From positions 1 through 64,000 of the forward strand of contig NW_027053044.1 in the NCBI RefSeq assembly GCF_011386835.1: a DNA stretch of 64,000 nucleotides. Reading direction: 5' to 3'. The position numbers and the translations under genes are program-made. The notes below the pieces were generated by a model. It searched no databases. It saw only the letters and a list, made by a program, of their open reading frames with translations, and was not told where the DNA came from. This document shows positions 55,524-64,000 of the stretch, piece after piece (the first letter of the stretch is position 1; every line of letters begins with the position of its first letter). Source of the DNA: Chrysemys picta bellii. Lineage: Eukaryota > Chordata > Testudines > Emydidae.

Positions 55524-56740
55524 GCTAGAATCAAGATCCAGGGACACACCAGGATCAAAACCGAGATCAGAGTCCATCAACAAAGCAGAAGCAGAACCAG
55601 AGCCAGTGTCCAAGTCCAGGCTATTACCCCATGCTGTGAATCTCACAATTGTTGGCTCCCAGGAAATCTGCAAAGGTTTTCCTCAAACTTCATCTGCGAG
55701 GATTTCCAATCTAACACTCATTTGGGCACGGGAGAAATGGAAGACAGATTTCAAAACACACTATGGACATTTTAACTGTCTGATATGCTATTGGAGCTAA
55801 CTAACAGTCCCCTGACCTTGCAACCCTTCATCAGTGATGTATCTGGGAACACTGTCATCTATTCAGGTGACATACTCCTCTTTTCGGAGAACCCAGAGCA
55901 GCACACACACCTCATCCGGACCTGGAGAGGTTTCGGCAGCGTGGTCTCAACACAGAATTGGTAAAGCGTATCTCCAGCGAACTCTCCACAGAGTTTAGGG
56001 GGTACATCCTCTCCCCAGAAGGTGTTACGATTGATGCAAATAAGGTGGAAGCCATTCATAAATGGGACAAAGTTTGAAGTCCTCAGCGCTTCCTAGACTT
56101 CACCAGCTTTACTGCTGCATCGGCCCAGGGTTCTCAGAGCCAGTAAACCCCGAGAGCTTCCTCCACAAAATGGCCACATTCGTTTGGTCATCCAAGTTCC
56201 AACAAGCCTGCAAATAGCTCAGAATTGCCTTCACCACTGCATCTATTCTGACGCACAGCATTCATCATGGAAGTAGACGCATCTACTATGACCACCAGGG
56301 CCTGCTTTGTTTGGTGCTGCCAGAGGTGGACTGAAATTCAGACTTAGCTTGACACACGTGACTTCTGCGCTTTCACCAAGGCACCACGCACCTAACTTCT
56401 TGGCATCTCAGGCCTCTGAAGACCCTGCTACGTCCATGGCAGCCATTGCCAAGAATTTCACTCATTCAAATGGCCACATGATGGAACTGACTCTCATAGA
56501 TCACCTGACCAAGATGGCGAGCTTCATCCCTCTGTGCACGAGTACCTTTGGCTAAGAGGACAGATCAGCTCCAAATTTCCAAAGGCCAATGACACCTTTG
56601 TTTTGCTAACTATAGATTTCCCACTGATTTCATGCCACACTACGAACAGTCACTCCACACTTCCCAGCTATCGACCTGTGTCAACGAATCCACCACATTC
56701 AAGAAGAACGAAGGGAGCCCCTCGAGGACACTAGGAAGGA
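55524..56740 (+). mobile_element. Decayed Ty3/gypsy retrotransposon (leader, RT, RNase H, integrase pieces)
   Basis: After a leader-like part shared with 45.9-46.1 kb, plus-strand readings show the end of RT (DILLFSENPEQHTHLIR, GYILSPEGVTIDANKVEAIH), the linker into RNase H (FLDFTSF..), and an integrase-like block (LTLIDHLTKMASFIP). Stops and frameshifts are frequent, for example after HKWDKV. No LTRs were identified. It cannot encode a working polyprotein. Confidence 0.82.
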
Positions 56741-56979
56741 GTCAGATATTATACGGACTGCTGATGACAAGAGGGAAGCCATTTGCTGAAGGGAGGTAGC
56801 AAGTCCCTGGCACTGACCAAATCCCTAAGCCCCGTCTGTTGCAGCAGTTCCTGACCCATCCCCCTTGGATGACCTTCTGATCCCATCCTCCTCCCCTGGC
56901 TCTAGGGAGCAAACTCTGGGTCCCTTCCCTCACTCTGGCACAATCCCTGCCCAGAGGGACCGAGCCCCTCACAGACAAT

Positions 56980-57125
56980 GGGACTGTCCTACCTTCTCCT
57001 CCTTGTGGGGGGGACTACTACCCCCATTTTACAGACAGGGAATGAAGGTGATGAAATGACCTCTCTAAAGTCACACCTGGAAATGTGGAGGAGATCGGGG
57101 AACTGGACTGGGTTTTACAGGAGTG
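56980..57125 (+). repeat. MIR SINE
   Basis: CCCCATTTTACAGACAGGGAA, then CTCTAAAGTCACACCTGG and GAACTGGACTGGGTTTTA follow MIR order. Confidence 0.7.
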
Positions 57126-60100
57126 CCCTCCCCACAGAGGCAGCTTCACTTTCTGCCCTTCGTTCTCTCCTCCCCTCTTGGCCCGTCTTCGATGGGGATC
57201 TCTGAACCGGGAATGAGCAGGGGCTTCCTCCTCCTCCGTCTTCGAATGTCTGGGATCTGTCCCCAGCAATGCAGCCTGCAGCTGGCCCAGCTTGGGGAGC
57301 CAGGACCTCATCCTGTGAAATCGAGACGTGCTGGCTCTCAGTCATGCTTCAACGGAAAACCACGCACCCCACACAGAGGTAGGAACCGCCCATTCCCAGG
57401 TTGTTCTGAGGAGCCAGGATTCCTCCAGGAGCTGGGGAAGGGCACAGTGACCAGTCTGTCAGAGGTAGGGGAGGATCGTGTAAGGGGAGGGTCTAAGAGA
57501 GGAGGAGGGTGAGCTAGGCTCTGTATTTGGGCTTGGCAGGGATCAAGAGAAGGGACGGGGCTATTAGAGGGCAATACGAGGTGCAAGGGGTGTCGGAGAT
57601 GGGGGCAAGGCCTGAAAAGTTCAGCTACTTTAGATGAGTTGTGCCAGAGAATCACCGGTTGAGGTGACTGAAAGCTCTGAACTGGGGGTGGCCAAAAGCA
57701 TCCTCCTCAGATGGGAACATCCCAAAAGTCTGCAGAAGCTCAGCCTCTGAGGTGAACGTTGTGGCCCAAACGTCTCTCTGCTCTGTACCTCGCAGGATTG
57801 CAGCCGGCTGTTCCAATCCAGGAGGAAAACTCTGCCACTGAAATCTCACAGCCCCTGTGCAGTGAAGTGCCACTTAAACCCGCTGTGATGCACAGACCTT
57901 GCCCTGCTGTCTGCACAGGCCTGAATTTCACCTCTTCAGAGTGTAAGGAAATAATTGGCTGAAGGCCTTTTTTTCTTTTTGGATGGCTGTCTAGTGGGGA
58001 AAAACTATGGGGATTTTTAACCTGTTTGGCTCCCATGACTGGTGCTTCAATGATGCAGACAAGTGCTGATGCATTGGTTGATTTCCCCACCTTTTAATCT
58101 ACTCTCTTCTTCTCTTTTAACAGGTATTCTAAGGGCACCCCGTGCTTCATATGGGCATTCTTGGGTGGGCAGATTGCATCAGACCTGCACTTGAATAAAT
58201 AATAGTGAATGAAATATGCAGACACTAAAGTTCTGCAGCCAAATTCTCAGAAACCTTCCTCTTCAATGGAGGATCAGGATTTTATTTCTAATTGATTTGT
58301 TTAAAAAGTGCTAAGCAGATGCTACACTGTAATAAGAGGAAACAGAAGCAAAAACTGCAAGAATGTTACTGAAACCAATGAACAGATGCGGAGAGTGGAA
58401 ACACGGCAAAGCAAACAAATGACTACTATGAGTAAATAACCTGAAAGCAAATGGAGAAGAAAAGCTCATCTGGGTAATTGTGGCTCTTGGGACAAAAATC
58501 AGGTTCCTGGTATGTAGCCTGGCTGAGATCATACCTTTTCCCTGGATCCCAGACCTGGGCTACAGACGTCATTCTCTGTGTGATGTCCTTATTTTATTCC
58601 TAGGGAAAGGATCCCCAACAGAGATGTAAGGATCCTGGACTCTAATGTCTGCAAGAAGCTTCAGCCACCGTCACAGGTAGAAGTCACTGTCTTTCCTACA
58701 ATGCCACTAGTGCTCTTTCTGCTCTCCAGATCTGCTCCCTCCAGCAGGACAGAGACACCCCTTAACTCCCCGAGTCCTGATTTCCTACAATTCAAGGGGC
58801 TGAGGGTTTGCATTGCCTCCACCATCAGAGACTTTTTCCTATGGGAATCTCCCTAGAGCAGGGGAGAAATCTGTTCTTCCATTAGAATGAGACTGCTCAG
58901 TAAATCCACTCACACTGACCTCATCTCAGCTGCTTTGTTTATCCGAGATTAGTGGTATCTTTGGAAAACACTTAGGGTGCCGGGGTGTGAGGTGGAGCAG
59001 GGGAGACGGGCGCTCCAGCAGATTCCCCTGAAGAACACCACCCTGTCTTTCTCTGGTCAAGCTCAGACTCGCCGTGCATTGTGGAAGTGAAGACCGGATG
59101 GGTGCTGCTGGATTGACCTTGATGTGCCATGTCCTTGTGTGGATGAAGGACCTACATCTCAGGGATGGCCAGCAGCAGATGTAACACCTGTGTCCAGGAA
59201 TAGGCTAAACAACCTACACTGATAGGTAAGTAAAATCATGGCCACATGTAGACATCACAGGAATTGGTGGGGATTGAACCAGGGTCCTTCAGCACAAGCC
59301 CCTCTCACTCAGTGTCAACCAATCCAGCTCCACCCACTCGATTACATCCCTGTCCATTGTCACAGAACCCAGGAGCCCTGATTCTCAGACCCGGGCCTTA
59401 CATCACCAGGCCAAACCGCCTCCCATTATGGGCATTGTAGAAGGGACCATTGGCAAAAACCCCTCTTCATTCCCCCTGTCAGAGACTGCAGCCATGGGTG
59501 ACAAGAGAATGAGCTGAGATCTCCCCTGTGGGAATCCGAGGGGCTGCACATTTGGGGTTTCACAGGGAAGGCCTCTGGCAGCCATTGACAGAGTGTTCCT
59601 GGGAGGAGATTTTCCGTCTCTAACAAAGGGTTTCTGTTCCCCCAGATCTCAGCCGCTCAGCAGAATGCAGGAGAGCCGAGTGCTGATGGGCTATAGGGGT
59701 CCCAGGAGTCGCTGTGCGGCAGGTGCAGTGTCTGCAGTCACCATGGGCCAAACCCTGCGCTCCAGACAACCCCGGCTGTTTCCCTGGATTGCGAAGGGGA
59801 CTTTGGCTTGGGGAATCAGTTCTGGTGCCTGTGTCTACAACTGGGATGTTTTCACGAGGCTACTCAATGGTCCATGAATCACCATGCGAGCAAGGGGAGA
59901 ATGGACATTAGAGAGCGAGGCTGGGACCTCTGCAGAGCTGCTGCAGTCGAGCATCCACAGCCAGAAGAGATTCGACGGGAAACTCGCTTAGATGGGGGCC
60001 ACAGCCGCAGCAGCTGTCTCATGAAGCTCTGCTCACGCTCTAGACAGCAGAGGCAGGACAAAGAGCCACACAGTGAGAGCCTGGGTTGCAATTAGCAATA

Positions 60101-60205
60101 CGCCATTTTTTCAGTGGATTATGCTGTCCTGACTGTCTATTTCCTGTAAAGTCCACATCCAGCCTCCCTGGCTGACCTCAGTGGGAGTTAGGTTCTCCGT
60201 GCCCA
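57126..60205. other. Intergenic, no firm gene
   Basis: 58490-58630 resembles 45530-45660 (CTGG.AT.TAGCCTGG.TG, then TTCCTAGG.AAGGGA), which may be a diverged copy of the MROH 3' flank. 59255-59330 on the minus strand has a B-box-like CCCTGGTTCAATCCCC of a tRNA-derived SINE. Frames elsewhere are short and unrecognised. Confidence 0.35.
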
Positions 60206-61085
60206 CAGGACAGGGCTGGCCTTACCATGAGGCGAACTGAGGCGGCTGCCTCAGGTGACAGACTGTGGAGGGCGCCACTAGGACCCAGAGTGTAGAAAAT
60301 TGTGTCTGCTCCTGGTGCATATGTATCCTCTCTGCTCTAGACGCACAGAGATGGTGGCGTGCTGGGCTGGAGGAAGGAGGGCACAAGAGATATAACAGGC
60401 AGGCAGGAGAAAAGGTGAGATGGAATAACAGAAAGCAACAGGAGCTGCAGGAAGAGAGAGGAGGAGGAGCCTCTTATGTACCTCTCCAGCACCCCCAGGA
60501 GCCTGGACTGATTAACACCAGCTTCTCAGGGAGCTTCCTGTTTCCTGCTGCTTCCCTGAACCCACTTGAGGAGAACAGGCAGTGAATTGAGGTAGTAGGA
60601 GCCAGTTAGGCCCTTAAGACGCTGATATCTTCCCTCACTCAGGTCCTGCTACCAGCCTGCTTATTTGTCCTCTGGGGCAGCATTCAGAAAAAGAAAGAAA
60701 GCAAAAGAAGCTTTTCTATCTAAGCAGGAAGGAGCTCTCCTGAGCTACATAGACACAAATGTTCACGGTGAGCCTTCCGGCCCCAGTGAGGATGTGAGTG
60801 GTGAGGAGATGTCTGATCGTCCAGTTAGTCAGAGTGCAGGTGACCTGGCAGCTACTGCAGCATCCATATCTCCATCTCCAATGGATAAACCAGGCACATT
60901 CCTGAAGAAAAGTGTAGATCAGAGAAGAGTGTGGTGGAGGTGCAAGAAACAGCTGCTGCTGAGTTTAGTTCCTTAAATCTAGATGATCCAGGACGGTGGA
61001 CCCACTTGAGCAGTAGCCTGAGGGACTTCCTTGTACTGCATGGGCCACAGCAGGTGAAAAACGTCATGTTCCCCAAAGACAATGA

Positions 61086-61369
61086 CAATGTTATCTCCAC
61101 ACTGATATATACCTGCCTCTGGAGATTTCCATTACTTGCATCTGAAGAAGTGAGGTTCTTACCCACGAAAGCTTATGCTCCCAGTACTTCTGTTAGTCTC
61201 AAAGGTGCCACAGGACCCTCTGTTGCTTTTTAATGAAAAATATGCATCCGAAGAAGTGGGCTGTAGTCCACGAAAGCTTATGCTCTAATAAATTTGTTAG
61301 TCTCTAAGGTGCCACAAGTACTCCTGTTCTTCTTTTTGCGGATACAGACTAACACGGCTGTTACTCTGA
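61086..61369 (+). mobile_element. Two PLE terminal-repeat fragments in tandem, inside the hAT gene
   Basis: 61086-61225 is one subfamily (CTGAAGA at 61142-61148, ACCCACGAAAGCTTATGCTC, then CAGGACCCTCTGTTGC). 61240-61369 is another (CCGAAGA, AAGTACTCCTGTTC, GGATACAGACTAACACGGCT), flanked by AATGAAAA at 61232-61239 and 61370-61377. The second landed at the edge of the first. Confidence 0.85.
61142..61180 (+). ncRNA. Hammerhead-ribozyme-like motif with intact core
   Basis: CTGAAGA (61142-61148), a GTGAGG..ACCCAC helix with a small loop and one mismatch, GAAA (61167-61170), GC-TTAT-GC and TC. All core bases of the CUGANGA/GAAA/UH pattern are present. Cleavage activity is unproven. Confidence 0.5.
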
Positions 61370-62385
61370 AATGAAAATAGAAGTTTCCTTCCAACACATT
61401 ACTTGTGTGAAATCCCCAATGGTGACAAAGTGGAGAGGCCATGGCTTATGTACTCAAAAACCCAGAATGCTGCATACTGTTTTTGTTGCAAACTCTTCCA
61501 GTTTAATGTTCCAGCCACATTGGGTTCTACAGGAGCAAAGGACTGGAAAAATCTGGCTAGAAATCTGGCATGCCATGAGAAGGCAGCAAATCAAGCGAGA
61601 GCATTCCATAGGTGGAAAGAACTTGAGATGAGACTAAGGTTAAAGGCCACCATAGATGATCAGCATCAAGAGAAGATTGCATCAGAGTCTCTTTACTGGC
61701 AAAATGTTCTGAAAAGGCTCATTGCCATTGTGAGAATGCTTGCTACCCAAAACCTAGCACTGCGTGGCACTTCAGATCAGCTGTATGTGCCAAACAATGG
61801 AAACTTCCTTAAAATTGTGGAGCTGATGGCTGAGTTTGATGCTGTACTCCAGGAGCATCTAAGAAGAGTCACCACCCAAGAAATGGACACACCCCACGAC
61901 CTTGGAAAAATAATTCAAAATGAGATCATACAATTACTGGCAACAAAAGTCAAAGAGAAGATTGTGGCAGATCTGAAGTCAGCAAGATATAACTCTGTTA
62001 TTCTGGACTGCACACCGACATCAGCCGTACGGAACAAATGACTTTAATGGTGCGTGTTGTAACAACAACAGAACCTAGTGAAAATGTCCCTGCAATGGTG
62101 GCTGTCAGAGAGCATTTTCTAGAATGTATTGACATTGATGATACTACAGGAGCTGGAATGGCAAATATGCTTCTTAAAAAGCTGGAAGATATTGGAATTG
62201 CGATAGCTGACATGAGAAGTCAGGTCTACGATAATGGTGCCAACATGAGAGGAAAGAAGAGAGGAGCGCAGACACTGATCCGAGTGTTAAACCCTCGAGC
62301 TTTTTTTGTCCCATGCAGTTCTCATTCATTGAACTTGGTGGTCAGTGATGCAGCATCAGCTTCTAGCGAGGAGCTGATTTTTTTA

Positions 62386-62545
62386 ATAAAAGAACAGGAG
62401 TACTTGTGGCACCTTAGAGACTAACAAATTTATTTGAGCATAAGCTTTCGTGAACTACAGCCCACTTCATCGGATGCATAGAATGGAACACATAGTAAGG
62501 AGATATATATACATACAGAGAACATGAAAAGGTGGGGGTTGTATC
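62386..62545 (-). mobile_element. PLE terminal repeat
   Basis: AGAACAGGAGTACTTGTGGC to ACATGAAAAGGTGGGGGTTG, inserted at the same transposase position as the 24.70-kb copy and nearly identical to it. It ends about 60 bp earlier than that copy. Confidence 0.88.
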
Positions 62546-63285
62546 ACAGGCTGTAGGTGCTCTTCCTAATTTGAAACAGGTACGTCAAAACTGAAGATCT
62601 GAAAAACAAGTCCTAGGTTAGAGAATTGTCTTTTGTAACTATAAAAGTAACCTACAAGCTTCAACCAAAGACATGCTGGAGGCATCAGCTCATCCACACA
62701 TCTTCCCAAATCTAGCCTGGGAAAGAAGATGTGCTTGACCACATTCCCAGAATGTTAACACATCCAAGGGATTGTGGACCAAAGTAGAAGCGAGTTTGAA
62801 AGCTGGTGACTCTCTCTCCCCAAAAGATGCTCTGTCCCTAGCCCTCAATTTGAATCAAAATATTTCCAGAGTAAAATTCTTCTTCAGAAGATACCAAGAG
62901 GAACGGCCCTCTTTCAAAACAGCTTGCATCTTCTATTCTCAAGGACGGCTCTCTGTGCGGACATGGACTACCAGCTTCTGTGAGGGCAGCTTGACTTTAC
63001 TGCTTTGGAAATAATGGCAGAGGGGTTCATATTGAAAGAGGATGTCTTTCCTTAAAGGCAGCTTTAGCCTCATTCCTGTCAACAATTATGAGAGCTGGTG
63101 GCCATTTTGAAAGGCTGCAATTCTCTGAAGAAGAACGATTCACCATTAAAACTTTCGGAACATGTTCCCCTTGCCTATGGAGTTTTTACACACATACACA
63201 TAAATTCTTATGCATTAACCATTTTAGCAGAAAATTTCAGCTTTTTCTCAAAATAAATAAATAAATAAAGCTTGAATGCTGGACA
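62546..63285. other. No gene identified
   Basis: Possibly the remaining 3' part of the hAT element or its host flank. The hAT 3' terminus was not found. A small (AAAT)n run is at 63254-63270. Confidence 0.35.
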
Positions 63286-63289
63286 TTTT

Positions 63290-64000
63290 TATTTCGCTTC
63301 TCTGGACTTTTTCAATTCTAATATATCTTTTTTTTTAGATAGGGCAAAAAGAACTGCACAAAGTATTCAGGGACTGAGGATACAATGTATTTATATACAG
63401 GCAATATGATCTTTTCTTTCTTATTATTTATCCCTTTCCTAATGGTTCCTAACATTAAGTTGGCTTTTTGAACCACCACGTCACTTAGTTTTCAGAGAAC
63501 TGTCCACACTGACTCCCAAGATCTCTTTCTTGAGTGGTAACAGCTAATTTAGACCCATCATTTTGTATGTCTAGTTAGGATTATGTTTTCTAATGTGCAT
63601 TACTTTGCATTATCAACACTGAATTTATCTGTCATTTCCTTGGCTGATCGTCCAGTTTTGTGAGGTCCCTCTTTAACTCTCTGCAATCAGGTTTGGACTT
63701 AACTATCTTGAGTAGTTTTGTATCATCTGCGAGCTTTGAAACATCCCTCTTTACCCCTTTTCCCAGATAATTTATGAATATGTTTAATACAGTTCTTTAT
63801 GGAGCCCCGTTGTTTACCTCTCACCATTGTGAAAGCTGGCCATTTATTCCTACCCTTTGTTTCCTGTCTTTTAACCAGCTACTGATCCATGACAGAACCT
63901 TCCCTCTTACCCCATGACTGCTTAGTTCGCTTAAGAGCCTTTGGTGATGGGCTTGGTCAAAGGTTTTTGGAAAGTCCGGGTACACTATATCCATCGGATC
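63290..64000 (-). mobile_element. Old CR1 LINE, RT region, running off the right edge
   Basis: The plus strand carries antisense CR1: GTATCATCTGCGAGCTTTGA (the FADDTK region), TTTATGGAGCCCCGTTGTTT, CCAGCTACTGATCCATGACA, then GGTCAAAGGTTTTTGGAAAG. Many substitutions and indels; older than the copy at 53.7 kb. Confidence 0.85.

Larger units (their letters stand above)
52826..55625. repeat. Right arm of the long inverted repeat (interrupted)
   Basis: Inverted partner of 45940-47213. Segments 52826-53661, 54991-55210 and 55511-55625 match the left arm; the CR1 at 53662-54990 and the PLE at 55211-55510 are later insertions. It holds the same CCAAT modules in reverse (CTGATTGG, TTGATTGG) and the same outer gypsy-like sequence. 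The arms are perhaps 85-90 percent identical by eye. Confidence 0.9.
60209..62386 (+). pseudogene. hAT transposase (ZMYM1-like: TTF zinc finger plus DUF4371), full-length 5' part, disrupted
   Basis: The element's 5' end is CAGGGCTGGCCTTACCATG at 60209, a hAT-type terminus. Coding-like sequence begins near 60665 (SGAAFRKRKKAKEAFLSK) and reads through DDPGRWTHLSSSLRDFLV (about 60975-61035). After PLE insertions it resumes as CEIPNGDKVERPWLMYS and YCFCCKLF (the TTF zinc finger, about 61400-61505), then the DUF4371 region from 61795. Breaks: a frameshift near 60930, PLE insertion 61086-61369, a one-base loss in ACACC.GACATC near 62015, and truncation by a PLE at 62386. It is the likely source, or a sister, of the two fragments at 18.45 and 24.35 kb. 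Confidence 0.88.

Overview
The window looks like reptile nuclear DNA, most likely a turtle. It is full of CR1 LINE pieces with the usual 3' tail of short ATTCTATG-type repeats, Penelope-like (PLE) terminal repeats, hAT and Tigger-like non-autonomous transposons, MIR-type SINEs and decayed Ty3/gypsy copies. The protein genes have spliced, intron-rich vertebrate structure. Species is inferred from repeat content and was not tested by search.

Layout. 1-5.9 kb (minus strand): the 5' part of an apparently intact interferon-induced very large GTPase (VLIG/GVIN) gene that runs off the left edge. A pyrin-domain exon (5615-5897) and a small acidic linker exon (3640-3771) join in phase to a giant exon (2473 down to 1) that is open for about 824 codons. 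An ISRE-like site lies just upstream of the ATG. 6.2-7.5 kb: CR1, a nested MITE and a relic of another VLIG copy. 9.15-13.92 kb: a second near full-length VLIG exon, broken by two frameshifts and by a PLE insertion with a target-site duplication. 15-16 kb: small repeats.

16.98-24.9 kb is a mosaic. Segments copied from a maestro heat-like repeat (MROH) gene, in swapped order, are fused to half of a ZMYM1/DUF4371-type hAT transposase. Then come a CR1, about 2 kb of ordinary DNA, a GC-rich island, a 2.1-kb G-rich minisatellite and a piece of TBC1D4 exon 1, followed by the second half of the same transposase with a PLE. The presumed sources of the MROH and transposase pieces are in the same window (39.2-42.2 kb and 61.8-62.5 kb).

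25-38 kb is mostly intergenic: CR1, a Tigger-like element, gypsy and hAT pieces, a 0.6-kb direct duplication (31.7/33.6 kb) and a 0.4-kb duplication (32.3/37.0 kb). 38.14-44.87 kb (plus strand) is an intact 11-coding-exon MROH-family gene of 563 codons, with all splice phases matching.

45.9-55.6 kb is an unusual long-inverted-repeat structure. Arms of about 1 kb carry repeated CCAAT-box modules. The right arm is split by a 1.3-kb CR1 and a 300-bp PLE. The arms flank a unit with a 57-bp minisatellite of about 36 copies, open in at least three frames, whose minus-strand frame overlaps the start of a small, frameshifted, possibly virus- or Maverick-like ORF. Both outer flanks carry related gypsy-like sequence. 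55.5-56.7 kb is a dead gypsy pol. 60.2-62.4 kb is a ZMYM1/hAT transposase pseudogene with PLE insertions. 63.3-64 kb is old CR1.

The only genes that look functional are the PYD-VLIG gene (innate immunity) and the MROH gene. No working relation between them is evident.
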